A stretch of DNA of 23,914 nucleotides from NCBI GenBank assembly GCA_023426275.1, contig JAFABC010000019.1:1-23914 (forward strand). Reading direction: 5' to 3'. This stretch comes from Pseudomonadota bacterium. Its GTDB lineage: Bacteria; Desulfobacterota; Desulfovibrionia; Desulfovibrionales; Desulfovibrionaceae. Below are positions 7,959 through 14,498 of the stretch, piece after piece; position 1 is the stretch's first letter, and the number at the start of each line of letters is the position of its first letter. A program made the translations under genes and the position numbers. A model generated the notes under the pieces. It was not told the DNA's origin. It ran no database searches and saw only the letters and a list, made by a program, of their open reading frames with translations.

Positions 7959-9494
7959 ATGCCGAAAAAGAGGTTATCCATGCGAATGATCCGAGAAGTT
8001 CTGCGACTCCATTATGATCACGGCCTGAGTTCCAACCTTATCGCCCGCGCCTGCGGGATCGCCCGCTCCACCTGCCAGGAATATATCAAGCGCTTTGTGT
8101 CCCGAGGATTGGCGTGGCCGCTACCAGAATCCTTAGAGAACGCGGACCTTGATGCACTGTTATTTTCCCTGCCGCCTAATGAAGAGCGGAAGAAGCTGAT
8201 TCCTGACTGGAAAGAAGTCCGTCGCGAGCTTTCCAGGAAAGGTGTTACGCTCAAGCTCCTCTGGAAAGAATATAAATCCGAGCATCCTGAAGGGTACGGC
8301 TATACTCAATTTACAGAGCACTATCGTTTGTGGTCAGGCCATCTCGACGTCACTATGCACCAGAACCACAAGGCAGGTGAAAAACTTTTCGTCGACTATG
8401 CAGGTATGACCATGGATATCGTGGATGCCGGCACCGGTGAGGTGGCCGAGGCGCAGATTTTTGTCGCCACCTTGGGAGCAAGCAACTTCATTTTTGCTGA
8501 AGCGACTCCTGACCAGAGTTTGGCTAGCTGGATTGGCAGTCATACTCACGCGTTGCATGCTATCGGCGGCGTTCCTGAAGTCATTGTGCCCGACAACCTG
8601 AAATCTGGGGTCAAAAGCCCATGCCGGTATGAGCCTGAAATCAATCCAACCTACCAGGAGTGGGCGGAGCACCATGGACTGGCGGTTATCCCGGCTCGTG
8701 TGCGCAAGCCCAGGGACAAGGCCAAAGTGGAATCCGCCGTACAGATCGTCGAACGGTGGGTCCTGGCTCCACTGCGAAATCGCCGCTTCTTTTCCATTCT
8801 CGAACTCAATGAGGCCATCCGCGAAAAACTGGAGGAACTCAACGGCCGAGCATTGAAGGGACTCGGGCGTTCCCGAAAGGACCTACTCGATTCTTTGGAC
8901 AAGCCGGCACTGCGTCCCTTGCCGAAAATTCCTTATGAAATGGCTGACTGGAAAAAGGCCAAGGTCAATCTGGATTATCATATTGAGGTGGGAAAGCACT
9001 TCTACTCCGTTCCGTATACACTTGCCAGAAAACATGTAGAGGCACGCTGCACACAACGAATTGTAGAGATTTTTTACCAAGGAACCCGTGTGGCATCTCA
9101 TCGGCGCAGCTACAGAGTGTACCAGTACACTACTAATCCAGACCATATGCCCAAGTCCCATCAAGAAGCTGCTGGCTGGACTCCTGAACGATTCAAATCC
9201 TGGGGTGGCAAGCTCGGTCCCTTTGTCCTGGGAATGGTTGAGGACATTCTTGGGCGGCGTCAGCATCCGGAGCAAGGCTATCGCAGCGCTCTTGGTCTAC
9301 TGCGACTGGAGTCTTCCTTCGGGGCAGAGCGCCTGAACCGTGCCTGCCAGAGAGCATTGCGTTACGGCCTCACCGGCCGCCGGGCCGTGCTCGAAATCCT
9401 TAAGAAAAAACAAGACATGCTGACGCTTCCAGAGCAGGAGCAACTGCCGTTGCCCGTCCATGACAATGTCCGGGGCGCAAACTTCTACCAGTAA
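7959..9494 (+). CDS. istA: IS21-family transposase IstA
   Basis: In this 511-residue protein an N-terminal helix-turn-helix (about residues 8-45, LSSNLIARACGIARSTCQEY) precedes an rve-type integrase core. The DDE residues are D146 (FVDYAG), D212 (VPDNLKSG) and E258 (DKAKVESAV). A C-terminal beta-rich segment with the usual HFYSVPY motif follows. The start at ATG 7959 is chosen for GAAGGAGG just upstream; the frame is open 17 codons earlier without such a site. IstB follows 12 nt downstream. Together they move the element. Confidence 0.96.
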   Translation: MPKKRLSMRMIREVLRLHYDHGLSSNLIARACGIARSTCQEYIKRFVSRGLAWPLPESLENADLDALLFSLPPNEERKKLIPDWKEVRRELSRKGVTLKLLWKEYKSEHPEGYGYTQFTEHYRLWSGHLDVTMHQNHKAGEKLFVDYAGMTMDIVDAGTGEVAEAQIFVATLGASNFIFAEATPDQSLASWIGSHTHALHAIGGVPEVIVPDNLKSGVKSPCRYEPEINPTYQEWAEHHGLAVIPARVRKPRDKAKVESAVQIVERWVLAPLRNRRFFSILELNEAIREKLEELNGRALKGLGRSRKDLLDSLDKPALRPLPKIPYEMADWKKAKVNLDYHIEVGKHFYSVPYTLARKHVEARCTQRIVEIFYQGTRVASHRRSYRVYQYTTNPDHMPKSHQEAAGWTPERFKSWGGKLGPFVLGMVEDILGRRQHPEQGYRSALGLLRLESSFGAERLNRACQRALRYGLTGRRAVLEILKKKQDMLTLPEQEQLPLPVHDNVRGANFYQ

Positions 9495-9506
9495 AAGGAG
9501 GCCCTG

Positions 9507-10256
9507 ATGCTCAACCACCAGACCATGGAACGGTTATCGCAAATGAAATTGACCGGAATCCTTGAAGGTTTCAAAGAGCAGCTCGACAATCCGGCCTTCA
9601 GCGACCTGGCTTTCGAAGAACGTTTCGGGTTGCTCGTGGACCGGGAATACCTCCTTCGCGATAATCGTCGTCTCACGAGGCGCTTTCAAGAAGCCCATCT
9701 CAAAATCAAGGCGTCGGTCGAGGACGTGGATTTCCAGGCCCCGCGTGGCTTAGACAAAAGGCTTTTCCTCGAACTGGCCACCTGCGGCTGGATCGGCCGA
9801 AGACATAACCTGGTCATTACCGGACCGACCGGCGGCGGCAAAACCTATCTGGCCTGCGCCTTGGCGCAAAAAGCCTGCCGCGAAGGGAAACGCTGCCTGT
9901 ACTTTCATTTCCCGGAACTGCTCCAGGAACTCAGCATCAGTCGGGCCGAGGGCTCGCAACGCCTCCTGGTCCGAAAACTCGCCACCCGAGACCTGCTTGT
10001 CATAGATGATTGGCTCAGGGAGCCGGTCAGCGCGGAAATGGCACGTGGTCTCGCTGATCTGATGGATGATCGATTTCGAAACAAATCCACGCTGTTTGCG
10101 ACACAGTTTCCCGTGGCGGAATGGCATGGGCGTTTTCAGGATCCGACCCTGGCGGATGCGGTCTTGGACAGGATCGTCCATGACTCCTACCGGATTGAGC
10201 TGTCGGGGGATTCCATGCGGAAGCGGACATCGGACTTGACCAAATCGGCCACCTGA
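9507..10256 (+). CDS. istB: IS21-family helper ATPase IstB
   Basis: This 249-residue AAA+ protein has Walker A GPTGGGKT (residues 106-113) and Walker B LLVIDDW (about 163-169), followed by the conserved sensor region with FATQFPVAEWH. IstB assists IstA in target selection and strand transfer. AAAAGGAGG precedes the ATG. Length is normal for the family and no frameshift is visible. Confidence 0.96.
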   Translation: MLNHQTMERLSQMKLTGILEGFKEQLDNPAFSDLAFEERFGLLVDREYLLRDNRRLTRRFQEAHLKIKASVEDVDFQAPRGLDKRLFLELATCGWIGRRHNLVITGPTGGGKTYLACALAQKACREGKRCLYFHFPELLQELSISRAEGSQRLLVRKLATRDLLVIDDWLREPVSAEMARGLADLMDDRFRNKSTLFATQFPVAEWHGRFQDPTLADAVLDRIVHDSYRIELSGDSMRKRTSDLTKSAT

Positions 10257-10341
10257 AGCAGGACCAAAACACCAGCGCGCTCAACCCATCAAGGGTGGCC
10301 GAATATTCCGAATTGGGTGGCCGATTTCACCGAAATCCGCA

Positions 10342-10347
10342 GTATGT
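10342..10347. repeat. Target-site duplication GTATGT, right copy
   Basis: It directly follows the right inverted repeat of the IS21 element and matches 7714-7719. Confidence 0.75.
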
Positions 10348-10643
10348 GCGCCCGCTGATGTTGGTGTCGTCGACCACCCCTAATGTCACTAATGCCGACA
10401 CCATATGCGCGCCCGCCAATTGCTGACCCCGTATGTTGGTGGCTCCCATGGGCTCCCGCCGCCAGCTCCGGTGTGTGTCAAGACCCTGTAGAGGGTCTGC
10501 CTGGAAAAGGATAACATGCCAAAATAACGCTATTTTTTTTTAAACCTGTCCGACTTATAGAAGGGTAACACTCTTCGTCCACAATTTCCCGCGCCGTGCG
10601 CATAACCCTTTAGCATAACCAATCAGAGCTCTGCCGAATAATG
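10348..10643. other. Right flank of the IS21 insertion, relic sequence
   Basis: No gene is visible. Two near-identical words (ATGTGCGCCCGC at 10344-10355 and ATGCGCGCCCGC near 10406-10417), an inverted pair GGTGTCG/CGACACC, and a small hairpin AGACCCT-GTAG-AGGGTCT near 10480-10497 are present. This probably continues the older IS21-type relic interrupted by the intact copy. Confidence 0.35.
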
Positions 10644-10709
10644 CTGGCAGGGACCCATTAGCTTAATTGATTATTCAATTAAACTTGTGGGTTCCTGCCA
10701 GTTTTTTTT
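10644..10709 (+). terminator. Strong bipartite rho-independent terminator or attenuator
   Basis: CTGGCAGGGACCCA (10644-10657) pairs with TGGGTTCCTGCCAG (10688-10701), with one G-T wobble. The loop itself contains a perfect TTAATTGA/TCAATTAA hairpin. Eight T residues follow. It ends about 33 nt before a leader reading frame and the helicase gene, so it either shields the replication block from IS21 transcription or acts as an attenuator. Confidence 0.8.
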
Positions 10710-10742
10710 CGGGAGCCCATGTAAGCAAAAGGAGCACCCAAG

Positions 10743-10820
10743 ATGAACGATGCTTCTTGCAGGATTTGTTTTGGGTCTCAACAGAAAGGTTATGAAAACA
10801 AATCTCGCAAAAATGAATGA
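10743..10820 (+). CDS. 25-codon leader peptide overlapping the helicase start
   Basis: The ATG at 10743 has the best ribosome binding site of the area (AAAAGGAG, 9 nt upstream). The frame stops at 10820 within AATGAATGA, overlapping the likely helicase ATG at 10813. The helicase start has no good site of its own, so translational coupling is plausible. The peptide has no recognisable motif. It may be a real leader or the mark of an N-terminal frame change in the helicase gene. Confidence 0.4.
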   Translation: MNDASCRICFGSQQKGYENKSRKNE

Positions 10821-12198
10821 CGCGGCTACCGAACAAGAAAAGACCATTTACTCTTTGGATGACATCGGAAACGCTGTCATGCTCGCCAGTATGTTTCAAA
10901 AAAAGATTCGCTACTGCGAAGATTTGCGAGCGTGGTTGGTTTGGAATGGTAAACATTGGGCAAATGACGATGTGACACTTTGGCGTCATGCTCGGTTGAT
11001 CGCCCGCATTCGTTTTCGTCAGGCCAAATCGAAATATGACTTGGTGACGACGAACGGTGTCGTGGTGTCGAAAAAAGATGTTTTGAAGTGGGCGACAAGA
11101 TCGTCTTCAAAAACGCGTATTCAAGCAATGCTTGATATCGCATCGAAGTTGCCTCAAATGACCACCAGCCTGAAGGAGTTGGACAAGGATCAGTTCCTGT
11201 TCAACTGCCAAAATGGAACTATCGATCTTAGGACTGGCGTGCTTCAAAAGCATGATCTGAACGATATGCTTACGCACATATCTGATGTGTCGTATCGTTC
11301 TGATGCGCTCTGCCCGGAGTGGTTAAAGTTTATTGATGATATAACGCTTGGGAACCTGCGTCTGCAAGAGTATCTCCAGGAAGTATTGGGATACTGTCTT
11401 TGTGGATCGGTGAAAGAACAGGTCATGTTTGTGCTTGTCGGAAAAGGCGCAAACGGGAAGTCGACCTTCTTGGACGCTTTTATTAACGTTTTGGGAGCAT
11501 ACGCGAAATCAACGCCGGCTCACACGTTTGTGAAGTCCGAAAGCCGTGCCCTCCGTAATGATGTGGCACGACTCGCGGGTGCTCGCTTCGTATCGGCCGT
11601 AGAGATCAACACTGGCAAGAAGCTTGATGAGGCTCTCGTCAAGGGGCTTACTGGCGGAGACCGAGTCGCGGCACGCTTTCTCGGGAAAGAGTACTTCGAG
11701 TACACCCCGCAGGCTAAGTTTTTCTTGGCTGTGAATGTGTACCCTGAAGTAAGCGGTGCAGACGACGGAATCTATCGGCGGCTGCGAGTCATTCCCTTTG
11801 ATGCAGCATTCGCACCCCACCAGATGGACAAAGACAAGCCGGCTAAATTGAAAAAGGAAGCCGATGGTATTCTGGCGTGGGCAATCGAAGGTTTCAAGCG
11901 CTGGCATGAACGTGGAAGTTTACTCGAGCCCGAAGTGGTCACGGAAGCATCTAGGGCTTTTCGTGAGCAAATGGATGCGGTGGGATCGTTCATCGGCGAT
12001 TATTGCATCGTAGATTCCGGCGCGAGTGTCCAGGTTGGCAGTCTGTATGATGCTTACATCGACTGGGCAAAGCAAAATGCTCTGGAGCCTATGTCGAAGA
12101 AGCTGTTTGGAATCCTTGTTCGCCAAAAAGGGTTTAAACAGGGGAAGTCTGGTAAAACGAGGTCGTGGAAAGGATTAAAGTTCATTGTGATGCCCTAA
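10813..12198 (+). CDS. SF3 replicative helicase (D5/P4-type, primase-lacking)
   Basis: This is a 461-residue protein if it starts at ATG 10813; the frame is open from 10750. Residues 12-50 (SLDDIGNAVMLASMF to WLVWNGKHWANDD) match the start of the D5_N region of phage/plasmid P4-type helicases. The SF3 core follows: Walker A VGKGANGKST (209-218), Walker B region RFVSAVEIN (258-266), then GGDRVAARFLGKEYFEYTPQAKFFLAVN with the sensor asparagine. A C-terminal winged-helix-like segment ends the protein. P4 alpha and relatives fuse a primase to this helicase; here the primase part is missing and a separate prim-pol is encoded at 14499. The role is hexameric DNA unwinding at the element's origin. 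Translation may be coupled to the upstream leader. Confidence 0.9.
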   Translation: MNDAATEQEKTIYSLDDIGNAVMLASMFQKKIRYCEDLRAWLVWNGKHWANDDVTLWRHARLIARIRFRQAKSKYDLVTTNGVVVSKKDVLKWATRSSSKTRIQAMLDIASKLPQMTTSLKELDKDQFLFNCQNGTIDLRTGVLQKHDLNDMLTHISDVSYRSDALCPEWLKFIDDITLGNLRLQEYLQEVLGYCLCGSVKEQVMFVLVGKGANGKSTFLDAFINVLGAYAKSTPAHTFVKSESRALRNDVARLAGARFVSAVEINTGKKLDEALVKGLTGGDRVAARFLGKEYFEYTPQAKFFLAVNVYPEVSGADDGIYRRLRVIPFDAAFAPHQMDKDKPAKLKKEADGILAWAIEGFKRWHERGSLLEPEVVTEASRAFREQMDAVGSFIGDYCIVDSGASVQVGSLYDAYIDWAKQNALEPMSKKLFGILVRQKGFKQGKSGKTRSWKGLKFIVMP

Positions 12199-12202
12199 AT
12201 AG

Positions 12203-12224
12203 TGTCATAGTTTGTTTGGAGATA
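12203..12224 (+). promoter_or_regulatory. Promoter-like element sharing a skeleton with 4346-4367
   Basis: It reads TGTCATAGTTT, seven bases, GATA, just after the helicase stop. The same skeleton and spacing occur on the minus strand at 4346-4367. It may be a promoter for the island RNA polymerase or a shared sigma70 or regulator site. Two copies are too few for certainty. Confidence 0.35.
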
Positions 12225-12234
12225 CTAAACATAT

Positions 12235-12254
12235 GATGCCTTGGACAAGGCATC
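12235..12254 (+). other. Small perfect hairpin
   Basis: GATGCCTTG and CAAGGCATC pair perfectly around a two-base loop, between the helicase gene and the terminator at 12266. It could be an operator or an RNA-processing hairpin. Confidence 0.4.
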
Positions 12255-12265
12255 GTTAAAAACAA

Positions 12266-12299
12266 GACAACCGGGGTAAATTCCCCGGTTGTCGCTTTT
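12266..12299 (+). terminator. Terminator-like hairpin abutting the next gene's ribosome binding site
   Basis: GACAACCGGGG (12266-12276) and CCCCGGTTGTC (12283-12293) form a perfect 11-bp stem followed by GCTTTT. The stem ends 17 nt before the ATG at 12311, and GGAG lies between. The placement suits either termination after the helicase or RNA processing that exposes the next ribosome binding site. Confidence 0.75.
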
Positions 12300-12310
12300 G
12301 GAGCTTTTTT

Positions 12311-13042
12311 ATGTCTAAAACACTTCTAATGTTTGGCGCTGTAAATGAGAATCAAGAGCTTGTGGCTGATTTAAATCCTGCCTATGCTAAAGAATTCTGG
12401 AGGATTATGCATTTGATTTCGAAGACGTTTAACGTACGTAATTTTGATATTTGTGATTCGAAGCTCGTCCAATCGGTAGGGCATAGCGCAATTATTGACC
12501 TTAATCTTAAAAAGATTGTGGGCGAAAATTTTGCTATGAAATTCTCTGCTGACACGAAAAAACTTTGCACACTCAAGACTACGACAGGTAACTCCGATCA
12601 AATCATCGTTCATGATAGATCCAAAATGAGCTATTGTATCACGGATGGCGGAAATATTGATTGGTTCGAGTGTGTAAATGGATCTAGCGAAAAGAGGCTG
12701 CCTGAAATTTCGCAGATGGACGTCATGGGACAGCAGGTTACACTCAGCGATGCCAAAAATCTTAAAACAAGATTTTTAAAGTGCAAGCAGGTGGATTTGT
12801 TGTTTTATGACAACCAGCTTGAACAAGTCACTGATGGCGATCAGATTGTCAATCTTTCTGGGTTGGCTTTGGCTATGATGAGAGAGAAAAGTCCGGACAT
12901 GATACTTTCGTCGCGGTATTTCTTAAAGATCGCAGATGATAGCAATATCGAATTGACCGTAGCTAAAGAAGGAGAGTCTTATTGGTTGGTAACGCGCTTT
13001 AATCTTGGGTTGGCAAGGGGAACTCTTTACGAATTGGTCTAA
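12311..13042 (+). CDS. Hypothetical protein in replication block (243 aa), clamp-like fold not excluded
   Basis: The start is supported by TTTTGGAG before the ATG. The protein is soluble, rich in predicted beta strands, with no signal peptide, membrane segment or catalytic motif I recognise. Its length, all-beta look and place between a helicase and a primase are compatible with a DNA sliding-clamp-like processivity factor, but no sequence motif proves that. The gene is AT-rich like its downstream neighbours and flanked on both sides by terminator-type hairpins, so it may be expressed as its own unit. Function unknown. Confidence 0.75.
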   Translation: MSKTLLMFGAVNENQELVADLNPAYAKEFWRIMHLISKTFNVRNFDICDSKLVQSVGHSAIIDLNLKKIVGENFAMKFSADTKKLCTLKTTTGNSDQIIVHDRSKMSYCITDGGNIDWFECVNGSSEKRLPEISQMDVMGQQVTLSDAKNLKTRFLKCKQVDLLFYDNQLEQVTDGDQIVNLSGLALAMMREKSPDMILSSRYFLKIADDSNIELTVAKEGESYWLVTRFNLGLARGTLYELV

Positions 13043-13060
13043 TTTTTAACAGTTAGCATA

Positions 13061-13086
13061 AAGGGGCGTTTTTGACGCCCCTTTTT
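13061..13086 (+). terminator. Terminator-like hairpin abutting the transglycosylase-like gene
   Basis: AAGGGGCGT (13061-13069) pairs perfectly with ACGCCCCTT (13075-13083), followed by T-rich sequence (TTTTTGCTTTTTT). Only 18 nt separate the stem from the ATG at 13102, and GAGGTGA lies within them. It is the second of four such arrangements. Confidence 0.8.
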
Positions 13087-13101
13087 GCTTTTTTGAGGTG
13101 A

Positions 13102-14409
13102 ATGGTGCGTTATATTTATGTGGTTGATTCTGCAGCTGATGATGAGCTTGGGAAGGTGATTTCAAAAATTAGTCCAGAATGCCTGTATTCACTTATTGGC
13201 GGATTAAGGCAAAAACAATTTGGGATTGATACTCTTTTTAAAGAAGTTTCAAAAATAAATAAATTCCGCTCTCAAATAGTTATCCCATCTAAAGGAACAC
13301 AGTATATAGATTCCGGCGGCTATTCTATAATCCAAGGGCAAGTGTCTCCGAATTCAGTCAGACGGTTCATAAAATGCTATAATGCCTATCTGGAAAATGA
13401 AATTGAAAATTATGAGCGTGTATTTAGTCTTGACATACCGTTTAGTAGGAAATTTAATATTATTAACACAGTCGATGCAATTTATTCGTTCAACCGAGAG
13501 TCACTCAGCGATTCGCGAGAGTTGATGGTTAAATATCCCGGACTTAGGGATAAAATGTATTTTGTTTGGCATTTTAAAATGAATTCTCAGTATGAAATTT
13601 GGAAGAAATTGTATAAAGAGCTTAATCTAGATAGTTTAGTCAAAAAAAGGGCAATTGGCGGAATGGTTGGCATGCGAGAAGTGACGAAAAAAAGTTTTAG
13701 CCCATTTACGCCAATGGCGTATAAATGTCTATTCGATTTTGTCTTAAATAATAGTGACGAAACAGAATTTTGCCTCCATTTTTTGGGAATGCATATAAAT
13801 TACGACAGGTTTCAAATAGCACTTCTTGAAAAGCTATTTCAAGAGTATTTAGGTGATAGCGTGTCCGTGAATATGACGTATGATTCAATTAGCTACGCAC
13901 AAACGGCTCGAATGGGAAATAGTGGGCCAATATACTTGGATGATAGCGGAAGCAAAATATGCTTTAAAAGCATTTCTGACATTCCAGAAATAATGTTGCA
14001 TCGAATTTATGGCAATATTACACCACAGATTCTTGGTGAAATAAATTTACGAATCCATAAGCAAAAATTAATAAACTGTAATTCTTTTGCGCCATTGTTT
14101 ATAAATAGCAATATTAATGAAGACAAAATATTTGAAAACATAATTGATCAATATGAAATTGCAAAAGTGATTATTACAGCAAATTCTCCATCTGTAGTCT
14201 CTTGCCGACTGCGCTCTGTTTTGGACGAAATTAAAAAAAATTATAGCGATATGTTTACTGGTGAATTTTTGAAATCTATTGTTGAGAACATTGAAGCAAC
14301 AGTTGTTTTTGATCGGTGGTTTCGGTGTTCAAAAGATTTGGTGCAACTTGACGAACTTATCAGAAATTTCAACTCTTGGCATGGATTCCCAGATTTGCTG
14401 AAATATTAG
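13102..14409 (+). CDS. Divergent TGT/DpdA-like base transglycosylase
   Basis: This 435-residue protein aligns in order with the tRNA-guanine transglycosylase barrel. YIDSGGYSI (residues 68-76) matches the TDSGGYQV block and supplies the proton-handling aspartate D70. FSLDIPF (108-114) matches the MAFDE region (D111). RAIGGMVG (183-190) matches the VGGLAVGE loop. MTYDSISYAQTARMG (258-272) matches MFDCVLPTRSGRNG, giving nucleophile candidate D261. The C-terminal CxCxxC zinc site of tRNA-type TGT is not present. Loss of that site plus a mobile, replication-linked context points to the DpdA branch, which exchanges guanine for 7-deazaguanine in DNA. No preQ0 synthesis genes are in the window, so substrate would come from the host queuosine pathway. 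The fold call is reasonably firm from four ordered motifs; the DNA substrate is inferred. GAGGTGA precedes the ATG. Confidence 0.68.
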   Translation: MVRYIYVVDSAADDELGKVISKISPECLYSLIGGLRQKQFGIDTLFKEVSKINKFRSQIVIPSKGTQYIDSGGYSIIQGQVSPNSVRRFIKCYNAYLENEIENYERVFSLDIPFSRKFNIINTVDAIYSFNRESLSDSRELMVKYPGLRDKMYFVWHFKMNSQYEIWKKLYKELNLDSLVKKRAIGGMVGMREVTKKSFSPFTPMAYKCLFDFVLNNSDETEFCLHFLGMHINYDRFQIALLEKLFQEYLGDSVSVNMTYDSISYAQTARMGNSGPIYLDDSGSKICFKSISDIPEIMLHRIYGNITPQILGEINLRIHKQKLINCNSFAPLFINSNINEDKIFENIIDQYEIAKVIITANSPSVVSCRLRSVLDEIKKNYSDMFTGEFLKSIVENIEATVVFDRWFRCSKDLVQLDELIRNFNSWHGFPDLLKY

Positions 14410-14453
14410 ATTAAATTTGGCGGTTGCCGATTGAGCAAGGTTTAACAACTTAC

Positions 14454-14484
14454 AATCAGGAGGGGCTTTGAGCCTTTCCTGATT
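14454..14484 (+). terminator. Hairpin just upstream of the prim-pol gene
   Basis: AATCAGGAGGGGCT (14454-14467) pairs with AGCCTTTCCTGATT (14471-14484) around a TTG loop, with two G-T wobbles. No T tract follows; instead TCTAGGAGAGACTT leads to the GTG start 14 nt later. This looks more like a processing or stabilising hairpin than a true terminator. Confidence 0.65.
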
Positions 14485-14498
14485 TCTAGGAGAGACTT

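Larger units (their letters stand above)
7720..10341 (+). mobile_element. Complete IS21-family insertion sequence (about 2.6 kb)
   Basis: The element carries istA and istB in order, with imperfect terminal inverted repeats: 7720-7743 (begins TGCGCGATTCGGAGC) against the complement of 10319-10341 (begins TGCGGATTTCGGTGA). Several subterminal repeats, typical of IS21 ends, follow. CGGCCGGGGAATTCGG occurs at 7739-7754 and 7791-7806; CGGCCACCCAATTCGG at 7768-7783 is inverted at 10308-10323. It is flanked by the direct repeat GTATGT. Both genes are intact, so it may be active. It sits between the RNA polymerase gene and the replication block. Confidence 0.92.
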
